Shown here: positions 48,927-60,200 of the stretch, piece by piece
How positions within the stretch are numbered: position 1 is the stretch's first letter
Layout of the letters: each line of letters begins with the position of its first letter
Origin: Acanthaster planci
Lineage: Eukaryota; Echinodermata; Asteroidea; Valvatida; Acanthasteridae
Assembly: GCF_001949145.1 (NCBI RefSeq)
Contig: NW_019091402.1
Coordinates: 695,727-759,726, forward strand
Direction of reading: 5' to 3'
DNA: 64,000 bases
Position numbers and translations under genes: made by a program
The notes under the pieces: model-generated
Databases searched by the model: none
Told to the model about the DNA's origin: nothing
Seen by the model: the letters and a program-made list of their open reading frames with translations, nothing else

Positions 48927-51900
48927 ATGATGTCCACGCCAGTTACAACTGTGTCATCTGAGCCAAGATATACCATCGAGCAGATCTCTTTACTTCACCG
49001 CCTCCTCAGAACAGGCCTCACTAAGCAAGACATCATACACGCATTAGACTCCATGACCAAGATGGATGCAGAACTCCAGGCTTCGAGCCAGCCACTTGTG
49101 GGCGGAGCCATGGGGGAGACAGGTTCTAGCAACTATGCCATAAGCAGGTCCTCGGTTGCATCCAGTGCTTCGTTGGTCAGCACTGGAATGCAGAGGGGGG
49201 CTGGTGGGATGGGGGGTGGTACTCAGATCGAGGGCGGAGCCAGCGGATTGCAAGGTGGCACTGGACTCCAGAGGATGCCGCAAGAGGTCTCGTGTGGTGT
49301 GGAGAACTTCCCAAATGTGTCTGACGAAGAAGTGGAAATTTTGTTTCGGTAATTAATTGAACTGTCATGTCTTCCGATTTGATGCAGTCGCTCACGAATT
49401 TAAAGGCAATGAGATAAATTTGTATATTACTTTTCTTTTTCCTTTCTTTTCTTTTTTTTTCTCATTTTTTTGTTTTAGTTTTCAGATACTTTTTTATTTA
49501 AAATATTTACGGTATTCATGAAATGTATTTTGACGTCTTTGTTTCTGACAGGGTATGTTCCTTTTAAAGCAGGCTGAAGCCCAATCTGTTCTTCTATTGG
49601 AGTCTTAACACAAAGTATCAGCAAGAACCCAAAAGTATGGACGCCACTTTGAAAAATTGTGTAAAAAAAGACCTTGTCCATTTTTGACAAATTATAGACG
49701 GGAAACTACATATTTTTTTGCATGGCATGATTGTTCCACAAATTTTTAAAAAATTTTCTAATCATGATTTCCATGTCACTCTTTTTTTTTTCATGTATTT
49801 CTTATTAGGCGGGGACCAATGGCAGCCAAATCAGACATCCGGGCCTTCATGAGCAAGTGCAGAGTGTCACAGAATCAGATCTCCATGGCAACTGGGATCA
49901 GTCCCAGTTACATCTCCTCCTTCCTCACCCATGGCTTCATGATGAAACGCTCCACGCAAGAGCTCCTCTACCGTTGGTACCTTGGCAAGAAGAAGGAGAT
50001 GGAGGACTTGGGTGAGTTGAATCCAGGGTTTATTGTCTTGGCAGGACATGCTGAAGTGGTTGCAAGTGGTGTTGAGGAGTCATATACCCATGGACTCAAT
50101 GGGTTAGCAAGTGGGGAATGCTTCTTTTACCAAACAACCCCATTGGGATGACACACCGTGGATCAGAAATAAACTATTTGGGGAGGGATTTGAAGACTCC
50201 AAATTGCCTTTCCGAGCACTGGGGCTAAACTTGGGGGCTATTTACTCACTTTGGGAAGGAGACATAGAAGTAGTCCTAAAAAAAAGCTCTCTTTGTTTTA
50301 AAAACACCTCCTTCCCTGTTGACACCGTAGACTCATTTCTCCCCCCTCCCGCAGTACTGATCATAAACATCATGTCTGGAGTACACACAGTTTTGCAAAG
50401 TACAGTAGGCTTAGCTTAAAAAACCCTAAGTGATACATGTCTGAGTCTTGCTGATCAATAGTACATGTATCTTTCCTCACCCTCAAAATTATGTCCCACT
50501 GTTTAAACATTTACGTACCGTTTAAAATTCTGTCTTGTCAAGACTAACACTGTAGGATTTTAACCCAAAGAAATCTTTGGCCAAGACACTCTTACAATCT
50601 GATAGTTAGTCTAGTCCGTTTGCATCCATAGGTAGCCAACCTGACCTTGAACACCAGGACAACAGCTCGCTTCCGGCAAGGCCTAGTGACTTGTCCCAGT
50701 CTTACACCAGTCCAAACGGAGAGAACTTCCTGCCCACATTCAAGCGCCGTGAGCGGTTCACCTGGAAGGATTCTCACATCCGCATCCTGGAGAGCTACTT
50801 CAGCAAGAACCCCTACCCTAACGACTTTGAGCGAGAGAAGATCACTGAGGCTTGCAACAGCGAATACCAGCAATCAGGTAGTCGACGGAATGGTGCAATT
50901 TCTACCAATAACACAGCAATTTGATTTGTACACAAATCTCAGTGTGAGTCATGCCGCATGTGGCATGTAGGAGGCCAAGTGGTTGAGGTTGGTGACTCTT
51001 GACCAGAGGGTCGACGGTTCGATTTCAGCTTGCAGTGATAAGTTGTGGCCTTAGGAAAGCCACTCCAACCTACATGTAGTTGCTTCTCTCCACCTAGATG
51101 AACAAGTGGGTACCAGTAATAGCTGAGGAAGCAACCTGCGACGGACTGGCATCCCATCGGGGGGGGGGGGAATAAATATATTCTCAGACATTTCATGCCA
51201 AGGAAACCAAAGATAAACACTATGAGCCTAATGGCTCAAAATAGACTGGGAATTTTTTTTGCCTGGCACATGTACAACATACAGGGAGATATCCATTTAA
51301 GATCTCAATTTCATTTGAGCTTTGAAGTTGTCGATGATTGTATTCCAGAGTTGTCATTAAGTCAGTAATTTGGCACAAATGACATGTGGTGAACAATGAC
51401 AAAGGAATACGTTCAGTTCATTTGAACATGTCACCTAAATCAAGACAAGACTTGTGATGTGACTAAGACACTTTGTAACAACTTGACTATGTTTCAGTCA
51501 GTGATTGTGTGCAATCAATCAAGTAATAATACAATTACAATGTAACTAACATTTTGTTGCAAGATTAAGGAAACTGAGTTTTACATGCGACTCTTGTTAA
51601 AACCAACATTGAAAAAGTGTGACTACAGATTCTTGTTATAGAGAGCTAAAGCCTAAGGCCTTGGTGCTGACCACATTTTTTGAACTGCTGCCCGCTGGTC
51701 CTCATAACACAAATTCTGACAAACATTTTGGCTAGGTGTAGCAATCCTTGTATTGACAAGAGACAAGTCAGTTGTACATGTACATGTAATTGGTTTCTCA
51801 CAACAGGTGAGCCAGTACATGAGAGTAAATGGGTAACTTCTTCCAAGGTCTACAACTGGTTTGCCAACAGACGGAAGGACTCAAACAGACGAAAGCGGTT

Positions 51901-52324
51901 AAGCCAGATGATGGGTAAAATTTCCCTCTTAAATTTTTCTGAGAAAAAAATTAACGAGGTGTGAGAAGCTGTTATCCAGATTTGTTCACAATTTGTGATT
52001 TTAACAGACGAAAATGCTGAACTTCAGAGCGGCAGCGTGGACCGCATCGCTCACAGCGAGCACACCCAGAACTTGCACGTCATTGAGGTGCACCAAGGTG
52101 ATGGTGAATCCCATGACGCGGGCAGCCTGTCTGGACGTGAGGTTCACGTGGTCCAGCTGCAGATGGACAACGAACAGACCGAGAGTGACGGGAGACAGCA
52201 CCGGCAGCGGGAGGATCGGAAAGTGGAGACCACGACTGACACCAAGAACTTTGGAGGAGTCAACACCATTTACACACTCATAGAAGCCGTCGAGGAAAGT
52301 GACATGATGAAACACTCGCAGTGA
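48927..52324 (+). CDS. HMBOX1: HMBOX1-like homeobox transcription factor (HNF-class), 431 aa
   Basis: Nuclear DNA-binding protein; the vertebrate homologue HMBOX1 (HOT1) binds telomeric repeats. Exons 48927-49348, 49809-50011, 50632-50877, 51807-51914, 52008-52324; phases agree. Residues 12-50 (EPRYTIEQISLLHRLLRTGL, then TKQDIIHALDSM) match the N-terminal HNF1-type dimerisation region of HMBOX1. A Gly-rich linker follows. Residues about 130-208 form a POU-specific-like helical domain (SDIRAFMSKCRVSQNQIS, TGISPSYISSFL, ELLYRWY). The homeodomain is residues about 246-322: RRERFTWKD, ESYFSKNPYP, a lengthened stretch between helices 2 and 3, then VTSSKVYNWFANRRKDSNRR. RFTW, ESYF.N.YP and VTS.KVYNWFANRRK point to HMBOX rather than HNF1A/B. 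The C terminus is acidic and glutamine-rich. The homeodomain is split by an intron after QQS. The start is the first ATG after an acceptor; an upstream coding exon is not excluded. Confidence 0.9.
50965..51250 (+). mobile_element. tRNA-derived SINE with a widespread metazoan-type tail
   Basis: A box region AAGTGGTTGAGGTTGGTGAC and B box ACGGTTCGATTTC are followed by a body containing GCGACGGACTGGCATCCCATC, a G run, CATGCCAAGGAAACCAAAGA and GAGCCTAATGGCTC. That order resembles SINEs found across invertebrates. It lies in sense orientation in intron 3 of the HMBOX1-like gene. Confidence 0.65.
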
Positions 52325-53204
52325 CCCCACAAAGCCAAAAAATCGCCAGTGGCTAAAAAGTTATCATATTCTGTACATGTATTTATGGCATTTATGGCAA
52401 CAAGACTGCAGGGTGGGTGTCCATCACATGTCCCTCCATGTCCATCACATCGTTCTTTCTTGAGCCAAGTTACAATGCTTTTGAAGTACATGTACATGAA
52501 AACAATGACAAAAGTATTCCTTTGCTAGTGATCGCCCTTTCACTGGTGCTGGTCGAGAGACTGGATTTGTGAAGGAACTCGAAACAGACTTGACAGCAAC
52601 ACTGCCAGGAAGCACCTTCACTCTTTGAATGAAAAAAGTCGTAATTCAAGAAAGATTCCGACCAGTATGTCACCGTTGGGTCACGTATTCAATACCTATG
52701 TGGTCTCAAAGGTCACACAGCTGTGGAAAAGGTACTGAAATACAGCTTGATCAACCTTCTCTAGAATCGGAGGAACAGTATCAAAGAGAGCAGAGATCCT
52801 TCAGGGTTCCCCAATACAGTCATTGACGAAGCAGACTGCAAAAATGCAATGAACTTGTTTTAAACATGTACATACAAGCTAATACAAGCAGTGAGCTCAT
52901 CAAGATGTATCAAGCCTTTATGGAAATTGAGCAACTGCTTTTCCAGGACATCTGTATTGCCTAATGGAATACAAACTGTTAATGAAAACAGATGAGACCA
53001 TATTTTTGTAATAAATAACTCCACAAAAGTCATCCTTTTCAAGTTTACACGTGGTTGCAACTTTATTGGAAGTTTTTATACGAACTGAAATCCCATGTCG
53101 TCCATTTCAATCAAATGATGTGCTGATGTGTGCCCAGGGGTGGGAGGTCACTTCAGATTCTGTGGATAGGGTCAGGAGGATGGGGGAGGGTTGAGCTTTG
53201 TCCT
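52325..53204. other. Convergent 3' UTRs of HMBOX1-like (+) and RPS20 (-)
   Basis: No coding exon. A plus-strand AATAAA at 53010-53015 is a candidate HMBOX1-like poly(A) signal, and a minus-strand AATAAA lies at 53062-53067 for RPS20. If both are used, the transcripts end within a few tens of bases of each other. Confidence 0.45.
53062..53067 (-). terminator. Likely poly(A) signal of RPS20
   Basis: TTTATT on the plus strand reads AATAAA on the minus strand, 138 bp after the RPS20 stop. The short 3' UTR suits a ribosomal protein gene. Confidence 0.6.
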
Positions 53205-55409
53205 TTATGCATCAGCGATGGTGACTTCGACCTCTACACCTGGCTCAATGCTGATCGACGTCTGTGAGGTTTTGGGTCAAGGAAATACCTATTTCATTTT
53301 TTCAAATTTCTCCTTCGACCCCCATCCTTGCCGTTATCCCAAAGTCCACTCTAGACTTGCATCACATAAGTTGATAAACTCTTTGGCAGAAAACCAGCCA
53401 GGTTCCAGAATGTTTCTGCGCAGGCAACAGAGTAAAGCTTGTGAGTCAATCATGGGATAAATCCCAGTTGCAGTGTCTCTTTTCCTGGAATATTCCTGAG
53501 AATCCAAACTAGGCTTTCAGATTTTGAAAGAAATTTAATGTTACCCTAATCTGGTCTTTCTGGATGTCAAATCCTACAGCAACTCAACAACTGATTCTTT
53601 TGTACCCAACATTGAAATACAGAGCAACCAGGTGTCCCATTTAGGCAAAATTCTAGGGGGGAGAAGATAAACAAAGAAAATCCAGTCAATTGACGACTAA
53701 ATATTGAAACGTTTGCAATGAACAGTATCACAGAAACTTTTACAGCCAAAGAAGTCAATGTTAGACAATTATCCTTGGATCTTTGGATACACGAAAAGAC
53801 CTTTTGAATTAAGTTTCAGGACAAAGTACTCAAAACAATTACTTCCTGAAATCTTTAGTTTTCAAAACTCAGTTTGTACAAGATTAGGATGGTCCAGTCT
53901 GATTTCTTTTGGTGTTTTACATGTACTGCCTGATGTTTGCACTTCGTAGCCTTATCACCCCGAACTAGATGCCCAACCATCTTAACCCTCCATTACGTGA
54001 TGGTAAACTTGGTACATGTACTCGTAAAGCACACCTGCTTGCCCACAACTCTTTTATGAGGTCTGGCTCATGTTCAGCAAGGATCAGTCACTATACCCCT
54101 TCTTACAAGCCCTAAGCCAAATTGTAAATGTCTGGAAAGGATACAATCTGCTTGACAATCTCTGACGGACTCTGGAGGTCGATGAGCCGCTTGTGGATAC
54201 GCATCTGGTATCGGTCCCACGTCTTGGACCCCTCACCGCACGGCGTCTTGCGGGTGGTGATGCGTAACGTCTTGGTAGGCATGCGCACCGGGCCCTTGAC
54301 CTCCAGGTTCTTGTCCTGGGCTCCGCGCTTCAGATCAGCGCACACTGAAAATTAAGGGCAGAATCACGGTTACCCTGAATTGAGCCCCACTACATGCAAT
54401 TAAAAATAAAGAGTCTCATGGAATTCTAAGACAACATTACGGTAATCGTCCATGGGCGTGCACACAAACTTCTCTTTTTTTTTGAAACAGTCCCACATCA
54501 TACAAAATCTGTACTGTGTTGGAAACCACTGGCAAATTATCTGTACATGTCCGCACTTAAGCTTTCACAAGACACCACACCCTGTCATGTCTGGGCAAAT
54601 CAACATTGACTAGGATGTACTTTTCTCAATCCTACAACATCTTTCTGAACCTCCACAGGACCCAACAGATTTTCAAGGATCTGACACTTGACAGGAATAG
54701 GGTGAAAAGTTATGGATAAATCACACACCCTTTTCCAGATTCTTGACATTTCGGCTTGTCAGCGTGATTCGGATGCGGTGGGCTGTGCTTTCTTCAGCTG
54801 GTCCCCCCTTGCCTGGTTCCTTGAAGTATGACTGTCAAGTTCAAGAACATAAAAAAGGAACGACATGGTCATGACGGTCATCACAGTAACATAACAGTTA
54901 AACTGACAAGTTACAGTCATGTTATAAAATAACTAAAGTTTAAACTAAAAATGTCACCTCAAGATAATGCAGTTCATTACTCTCAATGACATAATGGTGT
55001 CATGTTCGTGGGAGAGGAGCGGACGTCGGGCCCCCACAGTTCTGGGGGTAGCATACATGTAACATCAAGCCTAATGTAGTGAGCATGGTGTGTTAGCAGA
55101 AATATTTACATGACAGAAACTTGTTTAAGAGATAGTTTCTACCATGTCTATGCAAAATATCACGTTAAGCCTATTTTGCCTGCTTCAAGGTATTTTCTGT
55201 GTTTCTAAAAGTAAAAACATTTATATTATAAGATACGGTGCGCCCTCAAGCGGTGCCCATGGATTGGACGTGGTAATTGTCACATGCATAGTAAGATAGG
55301 CCTGGTGCCACGAGCGGTGACTGGTAATGTGGTACTTAAAATCACTCTTTAGCAGTACAAAAAAAATAATCGAAATTCAAACACGCATAAACATTAGTCC
55401 TCGTACCAT
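53205..55409 (-). CDS. RPS20: 40S ribosomal protein S20 (uS10), 120 aa
   Basis: Small-subunit ribosomal protein. Exons on minus: 55407-55409 (ATG only), 54729-54831, 54145-54344, 53205-53261; all phases agree, 363 nt in total. Conserved blocks: [75 protein letters not shown], then SPSEIVKQI spliced to [18 protein letters not shown] and TAA. Length equals the family norm (about 119). Only the start codon is in exon 1, at CCATG/GTACGAG; ribosomal protein genes often place a first intron at or next to the start codon. Upstream on the minus strand a pyrimidine-rich CCTTTTCC near 55520 could be the 5'-TOP start site, by inference. I saw no box C/D snoRNA in the introns. Confidence 0.96.
55007..55062. 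repeat. Palindromic dispersed repeat with a GACGTC core, copy C
   Basis: CGTGGGAGAGGAGCGGACGT, CGGGCCCCCACAGTTCTGGG and then ATACATGTA. It matches parts of both 15005-15083 (CCCCCACA.TTCTGGGGGTA) and 46891-46975 (CGTGGGAGA..GACGTCGG). It lies in RPS20 intron 1. Confidence 0.55.
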
Positions 55410-57250
55410 GGTTTCGAGTGCTAGCCGACTTAATCAAGTCCTGTTAGATTACAGAAATTGAACAGCGGTGAGCTAGCGACACTCAGTTGACCGCACTGCT
55501 GTACGTTCAGCGTGGAAAAGGTCAATTGTTGGAAAGTTGGTGTCCGTCTGACCTACCAGCGCTTTTGTATTGTTGATAGCATCGGACACCAGCTATTGTT
55601 GCAGTACGCGTACGGGTGAAAAATTAAGTATCTCAACATTGTTTTAGTCTTATGCAGTTTGTTTTGGTTCAAAGTGTTTAATTCCATTTTTTTACAAATT
55701 AACATCTGAATTATTCACTGAGCTTTTTTTACCCCATAAAAAGTTTACCAGTTTCCTTTTTTGTGACGTCACGCATAAATTATCTTCTCCACGTTGGCCA
55801 TTTTAAAGCAGTCTGGCACCAATCGCCTGGGTGTAAAAATCATTGACTGCGTTTCATACATACATATTTCTAAGGCTTGCGCTTTGGGAACCATACATTT
55901 GTCGTTTAACGGAATTTGCAATCCATTGGATGAACTCTATGGTAAGGGTGGACTCTGCGTCTCTGCAGAAGTGCTGCTTTTTTGCACAAAGTTTAAATTC
56001 GCTTTCATTCTTACATGTTTTTGTTTATAGATTGAGTCATAGTGTGTGCTTGTAGTTGGTTTTGTGGGTAATTTTCCCTTGTTTTTTCAGTAGCATCGAA
56101 AATAAAGTAGCCTACGTACTACCACCAGCAGTACAGCCTACAGGCACAGTCAGCACTGCATGTGTGCTGCACTGAGTACCACTAGCATGACCAGTGCAAG
56201 TGCCACTTTAAGGTCATGCTATTTGGCGTCGACAACTGCTGTTTACAAAGCGTCAACAAGTTATTCAAGCATATTTATGCAAAATAATTAAACATTATAA
56301 TATGTATAATATTAACTGGTCATCTCCATGTCATATTCACTAGGGCCTATGTAAAAATGATATTTGAGTGTGGAAATTTGAGCAACAAAGTCAGTTTTGC
56401 TCGTCTGCTTGTACTACTAAACCGGCTGCCATCTTGTTTTCTCATGGACGGCAGAGAAAAGACATGAAAGAAAAATGGCAGCCCCTATACATCACGAAAA
56501 ATTTTCATTTTCCTGTGTGAATCTGGATTAAAATATCCTGTTTTTCTTACACAGTAGAACATGTTAGAGTCTGTAAAATATGATAAACCACTTTGAAACC
56601 ATTAGAGGATACTTTTAAGTTATTGACGCTTTGTTGACGCTACCTATGTGTGTTGATGCTAAATAGCACGACCCCCCACGACGATGGTAGAAAGGCATTG
56701 TGGGGAGGAAAGAGATTTAGTGTTCAGTGCCTTTCTACCATTGTGCAAAATCACCCATGCAGTATTTGCAATAAGGCTTATGACGTTCTGAATGATGGTA
56801 GGCCAAGGCCTAAACCATAAACCCCCGTGACACGTCACAGTCAGCTGCCATACAGTGGTCATTGTAGGCCCCTTGGAAAAAACCTCTGGATTTCTGAATG
56901 TTGAATAGTCTTCAGTTGTGCATATTTGCCCGTACTGTACTGGTGTGCATATGCAGTTAATCCCTGGAACTATGGGGCTTGTTGTTCCATCTCTTTGATC
57001 CCTGTCGAAAGCAGCAGTTTTGTGCTATAGACCACATTGCTTGGAGAGGCAAAACGATGATCCCTACAGTTCTAGGCCTAGGGGTTTCTGCATTATGCAG
57101 TGGAGACTTAAGACATTTTTACTGTGAAATATTTATGCTTATGCTCTATATTGCCATTACCGGTATATTTTCCCTGTTATATTTACCATTATATGTTACA
57201 GTTATGTTTATGTGTTTCCATAATGAGAGTGCCCATATTTCCTTCCACAG
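55410..57250. promoter_or_regulatory. Head-to-head region between RPS20 (-) and TM9SF4 (+)
   Basis: The start codons are 1.84 kb apart, diverging. The proximal part (55.41-55.62 kb) is CpG-containing and is the likely RPS20 promoter and 5' UTR. TM9SF4 probably has a noncoding first exon here, because its first coding exon opens at an acceptor (CTTCCACAG) at 57250. The inverted-repeat element 56215-56672 lies between. No TATA box is recognised. Confidence 0.4.
56215..56672. mobile_element. MITE-like element (ATGCTATTTAGCGTCAA family), copy 2
   Basis: The left arm TGCTATTTGGCGTCGACAAC and AAAGCGTCAACAAGTTATTC are mirrored at the right by GTTATTGACGCTTTGTTGAC and TGTTGATGCTAAATAGCAC. The right half (from TTCATTTTCCTG through AAATATGATAAACCACTTTG) matches copy 1 at 12508-12730. 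Being twice as long, it is either a fuller copy or carries an insertion. Confidence 0.6.
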
Positions 57251-60200
57251 ATGTCTCGGTTACCACTATGTCTACTGCTCTGCATGGCTACAGCCCACCT
57301 GAGGCTCAGCCATGCATTCTATGTACCCGGCGTCGCTCCTGTGGAGTTCAGCGAAAGAGAAGAAGTGGAGATCAAGGTACGTCCACTGCCTTGTCGTAGG
57401 CCATCTATCTGTTAGGCCTGTGGATTGCCCCAATTGCGTATTGTCATCAATGATATAAAGTCGTAGCCGTTGCAAAACTGTTCCACAGTCCTGAGTCATG
57501 GCATTCCTGAGTCGTGGCATTGGATATGTGCAGTCTAGGAAAAGTTCAAATAACTATACCACTTTTCAACTACGGGCCAATGTTGTTATTATTAATCATT
57601 TTCTCTGGTAATGACACCAAGGATTCCTCAAATGCACTGTAGTCACTGTTTTCTCAGAAGCCTGAAGAAACCTGTAGAGAAGAGACAATAGGAAGCATTT
57701 AACAGTTTAAGTGGTGGGAGGAAACCCTAGGGAAATATTGTGGGTAAAACCCACGGAATCAGGTAGGGACTGAAAACTCAATCCACATGTGGACCGGGGC
57801 GGGATGCGAACACGGAATACAGAAGTGAAAGGCGAGGAACAAACCACTAGACGCCAGCCTAACTCCCCAAATTTTGCAAGGTACCTGGGATTTATTTTGT
57901 GCACAGGGCCTCATGGGAAACCAACTGGTGGTGGACACAAGGCCCGTTTCACATGTGTGTGAATAGATGTCACAGGCATACAGCTTCCTCTGATAAGCTT
58001 AATTTGCTTGTTTTTTATTACTTCCTTTGTATGCCAATACAAATTTGAAGACACCATGCCCTGTCTAGTGCATCTACTTGTATGACTTTGCACTAGTCCA
58101 GTTACTAAGTGCAGTAAGCAAAATCCTGCTTTCTTTACGGTAGAAAGTAAAGATACCTCAAGCTCTGTATAAAATTTGCAGCCAGCTGAACTGTGCTGTC
58201 TAGAGTCAAAAGTTGTCCTAAGTGCAAGGTATCGACAATGCCGAGGAGACACCATTCCTGCCAGGCCATAGCACATGTCTTAAAGTGAGCGTGTTGGTGC
58301 ACTTGGGCGAGTCACGATACTCTGTTGGTCAGAGAGGAATGCAACGAGGACGTTACCACCTGCATGCGGACAGGATGGCCTCACATTAATGGCTTCTAAT
58401 TCTTTTCGCTGTATTTGTTTACATATACATTAAGTCGTCTCTCTTTCCACATCAGGGAGTGAAGCTAACGTCAACCAAAACACAGCTTCCTTACGAGTAC
58501 TACACGATAGGCATCTGTCCGCCCTCACTGGACAAAATCATTTACAAATCAGAGAACCTTGGCGAGGTTTTGCGTGGGGATCGTATCGTCAATACGTTGT
58601 ACAAGGTAAATAGATTTCTTACGTCAGTTGTGACCACCGTTGTGCTAAAATACACAAAATATCACACTCCTGTTTTGCTGTTTATTAATGTTAATTTTTA
58701 AAGAAGTAGTCCAACAAACTTTGTGTAAATGTTGGGCGTGATCTGCAGGATCAGCCGAACGTTGTGCAACTGGTCAATCTTATTCCAGACTTTGTCAATG
58801 TTTCTGCCATCAGCCAATCACCTTTTCCCCTCTAATCGGTGATTGCGGAAGGCTGTTCCAGAAAAGGGAAGCCAATTCAGAGATTTCGCACAGTATTCGC
58901 CAATCGTGCTGAGTGATAGGGCGGCGGTGCATATCAGCTGACCACGGCCAGCAAAGACATTTGCGCACTGTGAAAGGCTTTCTCGTGCTGTGCAAAGTTT
59001 CTACAGTTCATATTAAAAATGGGCTGCATCTACATCTTGTGTATTACTTGTCAAAACAAGTCCCAGAGGTCTGTTCACGCATGGCTAACTGCTACAAGAA
59101 AATGGTTATGACCTTTTGTGCTTTGGGTCAGAAATTAGGAAATGCGGTATTGCTACAAAGGGACAGTACCATGACAGTTTGAACACAATAATTTGTAATG
59201 CATGCTGATGTGTTGCAAAGATGTGAACCCTAACCCTACATAATACTACAAATTATTACTTGTAGTAAAATGTAGTACTCAGCACTGTCGCTTGTCAGAG
59301 GACATGACTTTATTGTTCTGTGAAGCCATAAGATACAACAGAAAAGACAATGTACCATACAGTGCTGTGGCACTATGAATCCATGGCTTTATTGTTCTCT
59401 GTACAAGTAACAATGGAAGTAACCTAGCCAGAAGTAGTAATCTGTAGCGCTAGGTCCTTCAGGCTCAGGCTATTACTTAGTATTTTGTGGTACTGTGTAG
59501 TGTAAGCCAAACAATATGCTTGGCAGTTAGGGTTAATATTCCTTGAGAGAACAAGCATGTCAATCAGTTGTTATTGGAGGCTTGCGTTGTCAGGATTCGG
59601 CTAAGATAACTTTTTGGTTGTCTCCAAGGTGCCGATGAAGCAAAACAAGCCATGTCATGTATTATGTAATGTCAAATATACCAAAGACCAAGCCAAGATG
59701 GTTGCTGATCGCATCAAAGAGGACTACAGTGTTCACTTGTAAGTAGAGCAAAGAAATTATCCAAACCCTAACTCCTACAGTTTTAGCTAAGAACCTTCCT
59801 AAATCCTTCAAAATCCTTCCCTCTGTAGGAAACCAATGGAACATTCCTCATACTGTCAAGAAACTCCTTACACCAGTTAAACTAACATTGACAGGCTTCT
59901 ATCTTCTTAATCCTACAAAAGCCTTAGAAAACCTCCACTGCCTTTCTCAAACTTACAAAATCCTCAAAGACCTCCAGATGGATTTCAAAAGATATAGGAA
60001 GGTAGGGTCAGTTTTCTAACCTCAGCAGTTAAAGAATTTGAAGGGCAAAAATGGCACTGTTGGAATGTGAACTAATAGCATGAGAGGGTTACTTCCCTAC
60101 AATCAATTTAAGTTTTGCAATGATACGACCCATCTTCTATTAAAAAAACCGGTTTTCTCAAGTTTTGCCGCATTAATGTCAAGTGTTGGGAACCGCATCG

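Noticed and set aside
54832-55402. Box C/D snoRNA in RPS20 intron 1
   Set aside because: A GTGATGA-like box on the minus strand near 54880 has no CTGA box at proper spacing.
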